This document shows, one piece after another, positions 1 through 5,590 of a stretch of 11,009 nt of DNA. How positions within the stretch are numbered: the first letter of the stretch is position 1; each line of letters starts with the position of its first letter. Under the pieces are notes generated by a model. That model ran no database searches, was not told the DNA's origin, and saw only the letters and a list, made by a program, of their open reading frames with translations. The stretch is from positions 1 through 11,009 of the forward strand of contig CAVBGA010000119.1 in assembly GCA_963594675.1 (NCBI GenBank). The letters run 5' to 3'. This stretch comes from Ruminococcus_G sp963594675 (GTDB lineage: Bacteria > Bacillota > Clostridia > Lachnospirales > Lachnospiraceae). Both the position numbers and the translations under genes were made by a program.

Positions 1-903
1 GTCCATAAGTAACCTATCCATTCTTTCCTTTTTCTCATTATCCGATTCCTGTCTTTTCCATAAAAGCAAAACCACCGTAAAAAGCAGGAGTAATAACATC
101 ATCTGACTTCCCCTGTTTTCGCTGGGCAAATACCAGGATATTTCTTCTCCCAGTACCTTGTCTGGAAAATACAGTTTTTCTTTTTTTGTATCTTTGTTCA
201 ACGTGTAAAAGCTGTCCTTCACTGCCTGAAGCCAACCTCCGCCATCTGTAGCCGAAATTGGATAAGCCTTAACCAAAATGCTAAAATCACGGCTTTCCTC
301 CTGACATGTTATTTGCGCATAAAGTTCTACACTTTCTCCTTCCTTAGAAATTGCATCACCCAATTCTCCCTCCCAGTCTATAATCTGCGAATCTTCACTG
401 GTCCAAGATATTTCCACTGGAAGTCCTGAAATGTTTTCTACAAGCTGTAAAGGATATTCCACATGATCCAAGGATTTATTTTCTCCAAGAATTAAATCTG
501 GCAATTTCTTTTCTGTCTGGTCAAACCATTTCCTAATCTGCTTTTTAGAATAACTTTTTTCAGGTATATCAAAGGTGAATTCCTGTATGCTGCCATCTTC
601 CCTCTTGCCTTCTACTGTCAATTCGTATTCCTCATCCTCATTTCGGCTAAGCTCTGTAATCTCTTTTACTGCCATCTGATCTTTCCAACTTAGCAGAATT
701 CCTAAGCTGTTTCCTAATAGCAGAATAAGCAAAAGACAAGAGGCTGTCCTAGGAGAAATATGGATATGCATCCGCCCACAACAATCGGAAATCATTTTCC
801 CAGATCGTCTGAAATATTTGCATTCTTTCGATGCCTCCCAGTTTCTAGACAAGAACAACACCATTCCCAAACCCAGCAATACCAATCCGTATAAAATAAG
901 CAC
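1..903 (-). CDS. tadC: TadC-like pilus platform protein with extracellular Ig-like insert (partial)
   Basis: The frame is open from a GTG at 903-901 to the window edge, giving 301 residues with the C-terminus missing. The GTG lies two bases after the tadB stop and has a GAGG ribosome binding site inside the tadB end. Hydrophobic segments at about residues 2-18, 54-73 and 267-281 look like membrane helices. Between the second and third lies a polar region of roughly 190 residues. Within it, residues 137-215 (GEN.SLD.V near the start, EISWTSED in the middle) resemble the atrophied bacterial Ig-like fold. The last residues, after the third helix, are charged and end in MDRLLMD, which fits the start of a cytoplasmic T2SSF domain of clostridial TadC proteins; that domain would lie outside the window. 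Position directly after tadA and tadB supports TadC. The family name is inferred from context and layout, not from a complete T2SSF domain. Confidence 0.7.
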   Translation of the reverse strand, partial: MLILYGLVLLGLGMVLFLSRNWEASKECKYFRRSGKMISDCCGRMHIHISPRTASCLLLILLLGNSLGILLSWKDQMAVKEITELSRNEDEEYELTVEGKREDGSIQEFTFDIPEKSYSKKQIRKWFDQTEKKLPDLILGENKSLDHVEYPLQLVENISGLPVEISWTSEDSQIIDWEGELGDAISKEGESVELYAQITCQEESRDFSILVKAYPISATDGGGWLQAVKDSFYTLNKDTKKEKLYFPDKVLGEEISWYLPSENRGSQMMLLLLLFTVVLLLWKRQESDNEKKERMDRLLMD

Positions 904-905
904 TC

Positions 906-1649
906 CTACACCTCAATCCTTACAATTTGCCGTCCCAAACAAAATGCCGCCAGATACACTAGCAAACATCCACTCATAACTATTGTTCCTGTCAGGCTTC
1001 CATAAAAAATATCAAGAAATCCAGGGGAAGATATTTGCATGTAGATGATAATTCCACATGGTACTGCTGCCATAATAGATTGTTCCATTTTTTTTGCTGC
1101 AATACATGCCTCAATCTCTTTTTCTACTTCAATGCGATCTCCCAAATTACTTGCTGTGCTTCTCAGAATTCTCGTCAAATTTCCTCCACTGCGTCTGGCA
1201 ATCCTATAAATTTCTGCAAAGCTTCGAATATCCTCCACCCCACTGCGTTCTCCAAAATCCATCAATAGATCTTCCACAGGTATGCTTACACCAATCTGAC
1301 TCCTTATATAAGCAAACTCACGAACAATCGGAGACTCCTTTGGATAGAGTTTTTGAAGATCCCTTAAACATTCCGTCACCGCATTTTCCATAGAATATCC
1401 CGCCTTTAAAGCCACTGAAAGCGAATTCATAGCATCTTTAAAAGCATAGTTCAGCTCCTTCTTTCTTCGTTTTATCAGCTGTATTTTCTTGATTTTCAAA
1501 TAGATATAGGGCCAGGGAAGCATAGGAAGAAAGGCCCAAAAGCTTCGATAGCACATATAGTTGACTGCCACTGCAATCAAAAGACTTTCTCCTAGATAGC
1601 GAAGAATTTCCCTGAAACGAAAACCATAGCTTTCGTAATCAATTCTCAT
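906..1649 (-). CDS. tadB: TadB-like type II/IV secretion platform protein (T2SSF domain)
   Basis: Inner-membrane platform protein on which the TadA ATPase acts to assemble Flp pili. The 247-residue protein has N-terminal hydrophobic segments (about 18-34 and 38-52) and then a basic stretch. The cytoplasmic T2SSF helical domain spans about 65-190, with the typical SLSVALKAGYSMENAV segment (77-91) and ARRSGGNLTRIL (151-162). Two C-terminal membrane helices follow (about 193-215 and 221-240). This matches the size and layout of TadB/TadC family members. The ATG overlaps the end of tadA by 11 bases. Its ribosome binding site AAAGGA, nine bases upstream, lies inside the tadA coding region, so translation is probably coupled. 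Assigning TadB rather than TadC rests on gene order. Confidence 0.88.
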   Translation of the reverse strand: MRIDYESYGFRFREILRYLGESLLIAVAVNYMCYRSFWAFLPMLPWPYIYLKIKKIQLIKRRKKELNYAFKDAMNSLSVALKAGYSMENAVTECLRDLQKLYPKESPIVREFAYIRSQIGVSIPVEDLLMDFGERSGVEDIRSFAEIYRIARRSGGNLTRILRSTASNLGDRIEVEKEIEACIAAKKMEQSIMAAVPCGIIIYMQISSPGFLDIFYGSLTGTIVMSGCLLVYLAAFCLGRQIVRIEV

Positions 1650-2829
1650 AATGCAACATCCTTTCCAGCTTACCCTTCCTTGTCATTTCATTTACCTTTT
1701 CCAGCACTTCCTTTTTATCATTCCACAGGTAAAGAGGTCTCATAACGACTTCATTATTTTCAAATCCCACTATTTCCTGAATTTCCACCACACGTCTTTT
1801 TCTATCTCTCATACGTTCCAGATGGACCATAATATCAATTCCTGATGCAATCTGTCGGCGAATCGCTTCTAGAGGAAGCTGCATGCCCATGAGCACCATA
1901 GTTTCCAATCGAGAAATCATGTCCAGACAGCTGTTGGCATGCGCAGTTCCCAGACTTCCATCATGTCCGGTATTCCAGGCTTGAAGAAGATCGATTGCCT
2001 CTTCTTTACGAACTTCCCCAACAATAATTCTGTCGGGCCGCATACGAAGAGCCGTTTTTATCAGATCTCTAATGGTAATTCCAGTCGAACCTTCCATATT
2101 GGCACTTCGTGCCTCCATTCGCACCAGATTTTCGATGCCCTGAATCTGTAGTTCTGCCGTGTCCTCTATAGTAATAATTCTTTCTTCTTTTGGGATATAA
2201 TTAGATAAAGCATTTAGAAATGTTGTTTTTCCAGCGGATGTTCCGCCTCCAATCATAATGGAATAACCGCTTTTTACCAGCAGTTTTAAAAGCTTTGCTG
2301 CCTCCTGTGAAATACTTCCATATGCGATTAATTTTTCCATAGTAATGGGTTCATCAGGAAATCTTCGAATTGTCATCACAGGCCCCCCAATACAGGCTGG
2401 TTCTACCACAACATTGACTCGGGAGCCATTTTCCAATCGGGCATCCACAATTGGCATACTTTCATTGATTACTCGATTACATTTGCCCACAATCTGGTGC
2501 ACCACATCCTCCAATTTTTCTTTAGACGAAAACTGTTTTTCATAAAGAGAGATTTTTCCGGAACGTTCTATAAAAATCGCATCCGGACCATTTACCATAA
2601 TTTCCGTCACACGAGAATCATCTATGAGATCCTGTAGCACATCTAACCCTCGAACAGAGTCAAACAACTTTTTTTGATAGGCTATCTTTTCTTTCAGGCC
2701 TAATCCCCGTCCTCTGCCACGTTCCATAAGAAGCTCGTTGATAAGTTCCCGGATTTCCTTATCCGACATATTTCTTCTGCCTTCCAGTTCCTCCATCAAC
2801 TCTTCCCGCATCGCATCATAAGAAATCAT
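1639..2829 (-). CDS. tadA: TadA/CpaF secretion ATPase of the Tad pilus
   Basis: Hexameric cytoplasmic ATPase that powers Flp pilus assembly. The 396-residue protein shows the usual landmarks of the TadA/CpaF/VirB11 family. They are an N-terminal helical region to about residue 60; the N-domain with RVTEIMVNGPD (73-83); Walker A GGGTSAGKTT (194-203); the Asp box ITIEDT (219-224); Walker B-like RIIVGE (267-272), followed by a conserved run ending NTGHDGSLGTAHANS (286-300) that includes the His box. The frame is open further upstream, but the ATG at 2829-2827 is preferred. It overlaps the stop of the preceding gene in an ATGA arrangement and has an AAGGATG site just upstream, and the product then has the expected family length. 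All key catalytic motifs are intact. Confidence 0.96.
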   Translation of the reverse strand: MISYDAMREELMEELEGRRNMSDKEIRELINELLMERGRGRGLGLKEKIAYQKKLFDSVRGLDVLQDLIDDSRVTEIMVNGPDAIFIERSGKISLYEKQFSSKEKLEDVVHQIVGKCNRVINESMPIVDARLENGSRVNVVVEPACIGGPVMTIRRFPDEPITMEKLIAYGSISQEAAKLLKLLVKSGYSIMIGGGTSAGKTTFLNALSNYIPKEERIITIEDTAELQIQGIENLVRMEARSANMEGSTGITIRDLIKTALRMRPDRIIVGEVRKEEAIDLLQAWNTGHDGSLGTAHANSCLDMISRLETMVLMGMQLPLEAIRRQIASGIDIMVHLERMRDRKRRVVEIQEIVGFENNEVVMRPLYLWNDKKEVLEKVNEMTRKGKLERMLHYEN

Positions 2830-3839
2830 AGCATGCCATCCTTCCGCATAAGATTTCTCACATAATCTCCCAGCTGGCTCCATACCAGATCGTCAAAATA
2901 GTCTTTGCCTTTCTTCTGTGTTCGATAATACGGTAGCTGAATCTTTCGTAATCGTTTCAGTAAGCCACCATAATCCCACGCCTTCATCAGTTCCTCAAAC
3001 TGACGGATTTTCGCCTGAGACATCACATCATTGCGAACCGGCATATAGACTAGATTACAACGATTCAATAAGGTATACAGATCCCTTACGCCATCACCGA
3101 TATCCATAATCACTGTCTCATACACGCTATCCTCTGCTATTACATCCAACAGTTTCATCCATTCTCCAATGTTGGTATTTTGAATATCCAAAGGTGACAT
3201 GGCTGGAGGAATATAATCTAAATTATTCATATTATGTACCATCGTACTGAGTTTTAAAGATAAATTCATCTCATCCTGTCGTATGTAATAAATCAAGTCC
3301 CCAATATTCTTTTCATAGTTGCATTCTAGAAGCTGTTCGAAACCGGCATATTCCTCCATATTTAGATAGATAGCCGGATGATCCTTTGCCAGCAGTTGTC
3401 CCATGGTCAATGCAAAGGAGGTTTTTGCTGTCCTCCCCACAGGGGAATAAATGCCAATAATTTTCTTTTTCACAGATACCTGCGTGCTTTCCATCGGCAC
3501 TGAAACAGAATAATAACTCAAGGCCTCCCGGATCACCTTATCTGAGGATTGGTATTTATAAACTGCCGGCCACTGAACATTCCCCGTATGCACTCCTTCT
3601 TCTGTCAAAAGCACAGTCTGGCCTATATTCATCTGACCGATAGCTTCTGTCGCCATTGTCTCCGAAATCAAGAGTAATTCAATTCGATTTTCTTTGCTAA
3701 AAGCACCCAGGGATTCCATAGAGGTAAAAACCTGATATTCAAAGGGCAGATTGCTCCTTCGATTGGCATACTCTACAAAATTCACTGCATATTTTTCTTC
3801 TCCGTCACAGATAGCAAAAATATTCTTTCTCCTGCCCAT
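2826..3839 (-). CDS. tadZ: TadZ/CpaE-like ParA/MinD-family ATPase with degenerate P-loop
   Basis: Probable localisation ATPase of the Tad system. In the 337-residue protein, residues 1 to about 110 look like the receiver-like N-terminal domain of TadZ/CpaE. Residues 125-337 look like a MinD/ParA-type P-loop domain, with a beta strand KIIGIYSP leading into the loop GRTAKTS (135-141) and a hydrophobic strand ETVIMDIGD (241-249) in the Walker B position. The deviant Walker A normally reads KGGxGKT; here the signature first lysine and the glycine before GKT are absent, so nucleotide hydrolysis may be weak or lost. The ATG overlaps the preceding stop as TAATG. Its GGGAGG site lies in the 3' end of the peptidase gene, so the two are probably coupled. 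Position between peptidase and tadA supports the call. Confidence 0.85.
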   Translation of the reverse strand: MGRRKNIFAICDGEEKYAVNFVEYANRRSNLPFEYQVFTSMESLGAFSKENRIELLLISETMATEAIGQMNIGQTVLLTEEGVHTGNVQWPAVYKYQSSDKVIREALSYYSVSVPMESTQVSVKKKIIGIYSPVGRTAKTSFALTMGQLLAKDHPAIYLNMEEYAGFEQLLECNYEKNIGDLIYYIRQDEMNLSLKLSTMVHNMNNLDYIPPAMSPLDIQNTNIGEWMKLLDVIAEDSVYETVIMDIGDGVRDLYTLLNRCNLVYMPVRNDVMSQAKIRQFEELMKAWDYGGLLKRLRKIQLPYYRTQKKGKDYFDDLVWSQLGDYVRNLMRKDGML

Positions 3840-4348
3840 TAGTATAAACCTCCCATATGAAGCAATACCGAAAATAAGATAGGAATGGTAAAATGGATGT
3901 TTTCATACCTGTTTCCTTTTCGGTAATATGCTTTTCTTTTTTTACTGTAGTAGAGATTAAGGAAATAATCGGTGAAATACCGTAAACGTTCCGACAAACT
4001 GCCGGTGGCAAGCAGAATTGCTGCCGATAAGATTGCTCCAGTCAAAAATGACCAGATGATACATTGTAAAATAATACCCGGACCCATAACTCCGCCTAAA
4101 GCTGACAAAAGTTTGATATCTCCCGGGCCCAGCATGCGAAATACAAATAGGAATAAGAGAAGGCAGATAGGTACTACCGCCCCTGCTAAGAAACTTAGTA
4201 TCCCTTTTCCTCCTTCGCAAGTGATCCTATAGCATAAACCCAAAAACCAAAAAGCATACAGCATTTGATTCGGAATCCGCATCTGTTTCAAGTCAGAAAG
4301 AACAGCCGGCAATGCCATAGACAAGAGGAGTATTTGATAAAATGACAC
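3839..4348 (-). CDS. tadV: Prepilin peptidase TadV/CpaA (A24 family)
   Basis: Polytopic membrane aspartic protease that cleaves the leader of Flp-type prepilins. In the 169-residue product the two catalytic aspartates are visible. The first is in SDLKQMRIPNQ near residue 19. The second is in the GxGD motif GPGDIKLLSALG near residue 77. Several hydrophobic helices follow, and there is a C-terminal FTIPIL motif near residues 153-158. There is no N-terminal cysteine-rich methylase domain, as usual for the short CpaA/TadV type. Two in-frame GTG codons are possible, at 4357 and 4348. The second is preferred because AAGGAG (4363-4358) sits eight bases before it, whereas that site abuts the first. 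It is the first gene of the operon and overlaps tadZ by one base. Confidence 0.9.
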   Translation of the reverse strand: MSFYQILLLSMALPAVLSDLKQMRIPNQMLYAFWFLGLCYRITCEGGKGILSFLAGAVVPICLLLFLFVFRMLGPGDIKLLSALGGVMGPGIILQCIIWSFLTGAILSAAILLATGSLSERLRYFTDYFLNLYYSKKRKAYYRKGNRYENIHFTIPILFSVLLHMGGLY

Positions 4349-4417
4349 GAATATCACTCCTTATCTTTTTGTGAGTAATCATTCAGAACCGGTATCCGTG
4401 TTTTGAAGATAGGTACA

Positions 4418-4522
4418 TTAAAGCATAGATTTTTTCTCAAGTCCAGACAAATTTACAAATGCAACATTTCGTGTCATTTTCTTACTTTTTTTAGTAAAAA
4501 TGTCATCAAACCGTTGCATCAT
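4418..4522 (-). CDS. Possible 34-residue small ORF upstream of the tad operon
   Basis: On the minus strand an ATG at 4522-4520, or the adjacent one at 4519-4517, opens a frame of 34 codons ending in TAA at 4420-4418, about 70 bases before tadV. An AGGGAAG stretch sits a few bases upstream and could serve as ribosome binding site. The peptide is charged and lysine-rich (it starts MMQRFDDIF) with no membrane segment or recognised motif. It overlaps the nested dyads of this intergenic region, so it may be a chance frame in AT-rich DNA rather than a gene. Confidence 0.2.
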   Translation of the reverse strand: MMQRFDDIFTKKSKKMTRNVAFVNLSGLEKKSML

Positions 4523-4578
4523 TTTGCTTCCCTATCCATCAAGACTAGCTCTTAAAACAGAAAATACTTTTTTCTTCC

Positions 4579-4607
4579 TTGCAGAATATTTTCATTGGCG
4601 GTAAAAT
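4579..4607 (+). promoter_or_regulatory. Sigma-A-type promoter for ybaK
   Basis: TTGCAG (4579-4584), a 17-base spacer and TAAAAT (4602-4607) form a good housekeeping promoter about 60 bases upstream of the ybaK start. Transcription should begin near 4614, leaving a leader of about 55 bases that contains a dyad and the GGGAGG ribosome binding site. Confidence 0.6.
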
Positions 4608-4620
4608 AGGCTGAAATAAA

Positions 4621-4646
4621 TTTGGTAACATATCAACATTACCAAA
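4621..4646 (+). promoter_or_regulatory. 8-bp dyad (operator or leader hairpin) before ybaK
   Basis: TTTGGTAA (4621-4628) and TTACCAAA (4639-4646) are perfect inverted repeats separated by ten bases. They lie just downstream of the predicted ybaK promoter and about 10 bases before the ribosome binding site. The position suits a repressor operator. As RNA it would be a modest AU-rich hairpin with no T-tract, so a protein-binding site is more likely than a terminator. No regulator can be named. Confidence 0.5.
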
Positions 4647-4668
4647 CATATATGGGAGGTTACTTACT

Positions 4669-5145
4669 ATGGGAAAAGAAGCAAAAACAAATGTGCTACG
4701 GATTCTCGATAAAAATAAAATCAAATACACTTCTGTTAGCTATGAATGCCATGAATTTATTGATGGTCTTCACAGCGCGGCAATCACAGGAACACCTGTA
4801 GAGCAAACCTTTAAAACACTGGTAGCCCAAGGCAAAAGCAAACAATATTATGTCTTTATTATCCCCATTGCCAAAGAAGTAGATTTAAAGAAAGCAGCAA
4901 AAGCAGCTGGCGAAAAGTCTTTGGAAATGCTTCATGTAAAAGACCTAACCCCAGTTACTGGCTATGTAAGAGGAGGATGCAGTCCCATTGGAATGAAAAA
5001 ATCTTTCCCTTCCTTCCTTGATGAAAGTGCCAAGAATTTTGAAACTATATATATCAGCGGTGGGCGAATCGGTCTTTCGGTCTGCCTAGCTCCTGAAGAT
5101 CTGTTACCCTTGATTCGGGGAAGCTATGTCTCCGTCTGTGTATAA
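4669..5145 (+). CDS. ybaK: YbaK/EbsC-family aminoacyl-tRNA deacylase
   Basis: Cytoplasmic trans-editing enzyme. Family members, such as YbaK of Haemophilus and E. coli, hydrolyse mischarged Cys-tRNA(Pro). At 158 residues it has the normal length for this single-domain family. Visible landmarks are FKTLVAQG (48-55) with the lysine expected in the active site (K49), the GGCSPIGMKK loop (102-111) and GGRIGLSVCLAPEDLL (131-146), which matches the conserved C-terminal strand-turn. The ATG follows GGGAGG with a spacing of about ten bases. It is a single-gene unit with its own promoter, and a strong hairpin covers its stop codon. The tRNA substrate is inferred from the family. Confidence 0.92.
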   Translation: MGKEAKTNVLRILDKNKIKYTSVSYECHEFIDGLHSAAITGTPVEQTFKTLVAQGKSKQYYVFIIPIAKEVDLKKAAKAAGEKSLEMLHVKDLTPVTGYVRGGCSPIGMKKSFPSFLDESAKNFETIYISGGRIGLSVCLAPEDLLPLIRGSYVSVCV

Positions 5146-5166
5146 GCCAAAACTTGGCTTATACAC
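5138..5166 (+). terminator. 13-bp hairpin overlapping the ybaK stop codon
   Basis: GTGTATAAGCCAA (5138-5150) and TTGGCTTATACAC (5154-5166) are perfect inverted repeats around a three-base loop, with the ybaK TAA stop (5143-5145) inside the left arm. The stem is followed by pyrimidine-rich DNA but not by a run of T. It may work as a weak terminator or as a 3'-end stabiliser of the mRNA. The stretch from 5167 to 5292 shows nothing else recognisable. Confidence 0.55.
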
Positions 5167-5292
5167 ATCTTCCCTCCTTCTATATCTTTGTGATAAATTC
5201 ATTAACTTTTTATTCTTTTCAGATAATTCATGCTATTCGCGTCATATATTCCATCTTACGTATCGTTCTTTTGTTCTTTTCTAAATTTTATG

Positions 5293-5321
5293 TTGACAAA
5301 ATCAAATAAACAGGCTATAAT
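5293..5321 (+). promoter_or_regulatory. Perfect-consensus sigma-A promoter of an orphan RNA
   Basis: TTGACA (5293-5298), exactly 17 bases, then TATAAT (5316-5321): both boxes are perfect matches to the housekeeping consensus. It is the strongest promoter in the window. Transcription should start near 5328. No protein-coding frame follows before a terminator at 5490-5527. Confidence 0.85.
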
Positions 5322-5349
5322 AAAACCATCAAAAGAAAAGAAAAATATT

Positions 5350-5469
5350 AAGGAGGACGGACCACCGAAATATTAAAGAAACACCCCGCATTCTAGAAGA
5401 AAGGAAGGTACAGACCACCAGAGTAAGTAGTAATTATTAAAAATCTAATGAAAGAGGTAAAGTCCAATG
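5350..5469 (+). repeat. Three degenerate direct repeats at 50-51 nt spacing
   Basis: Copy 1 (5350-5366) reads AAGGAGGACGGACCACC. Copy 2 (5401-5419) reads AAGGAAGGTACAGACCACC; it matches copy 1 at all but one base apart from two single-base insertions. Copy 3 (5451-5469) reads AAAGAGGTAAAGTCCAATG and is more diverged. Starts are 51 and 50 bases apart. Each copy could form a tiny hairpin by GG/CC pairing. The copies sit within the predicted small RNA. Confidence 0.6.
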
Positions 5470-5489
5470 CACAGTGACATAAGCGATTG

Positions 5490-5530
5490 AAAGGGATATC
5501 AGAGGTAATTCATCTGATATCCCTTTTCTG
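5490..5530 (+). terminator. Intrinsic terminator of the orphan RNA
   Basis: AAAGGGATATCAG (5490-5502) pairs perfectly with CTGATATCCCTTT (5514-5526) around an 11-base loop and is followed by one more T and TCTGC, so the plus-strand U-run has four residues. It ends the candidate RNA. In the other direction it lies 64 bases past the stop of the radical SAM gene and might weakly serve that gene too. Confidence 0.75.
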
Positions 5531-5590
5531 CTACTTATAATTCTTATAAACGAAATATTTTTTGCGATAGCCAGCACCAACTCATGGCAA

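Larger units (their letters stand above)
4349..4668. promoter_or_regulatory. Divergent intergenic region between tadV and ybaK
   Basis: This 320-base region separates the tad operon (minus) from ybaK (plus). A weak minus-strand promoter can be drawn as TTGTCT (4450-4445), 17 bases, TATGCT (4427-4422), upstream of tadV; each box matches consensus at four of six positions. Nested dyads lie at 4459-4519: ATGCAAC (4459-4465) with GTTGCAT (4513-4519), and inside them CATTTT...TTACT with AGTAAAAATG around 4475-4502. A 13-base sequence, AAAATGACACGAA (4339-4351), recurs inverted at 4468-4480. No riboswitch was recognised. Confidence 0.45.
5328..5530 (+). ncRNA. Candidate orphan small RNA, about 200 nt
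   Basis: The transcript is framed by a perfect promoter and a T-tailed intrinsic terminator. All three forward frames lack a plausible gene: the only ATG frames have nine codons (5448-5477) and seven codons (5467-5490). An excellent AAGGAGG sequence (5350-5356) is followed by no start codon within useful distance. The RNA is purine-rich and contains three spaced copies of a GG..GACC motif. A possible long-range pairing is CAC...GCAUU (5382-5392) with AAUGC...GUG (5466-5476). I do not recognise it as 6S, SRP, RNase P, tmRNA or any riboswitch; no gene lies downstream on the same strand for more than 1.1 kb, so a leader role is unlikely. Confidence 0.65.

Noticed and set aside
38..235. Separate 65-residue protein at the left edge
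   Set aside because: It is a shadow in another frame of the TadC-like gene, which stays open over the whole 903 bases with membrane helices in sensible places.
3837..4671. Similar CATAT..GGGAGGTT...ATGGG stretches before tadZ and ybaK as a duplicated element
   Set aside because: The likeness is limited to the ribosome binding site and start codon neighbourhood, and the first copy is coding sequence; convergence is the simpler explanation.
4545..4730. Minus-strand frame of 61 codons opposite the ybaK start
   Set aside because: It lies antisense to the ybaK promoter, dyad and first codons, with composition expected from a shadow frame.
5350..5469. Short CRISPR-like array
   Set aside because: There are only three copies, they differ by substitutions and indels, spacing is phased but the third copy is poor, and no cas gene is in the window.
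5448..5490. Leader peptides of nine and seven codons inside the orphan RNA
   Set aside because: The seven-codon frame does have an AGAGG nine bases upstream, but both are very short and no regulated gene follows the terminator on this strand.
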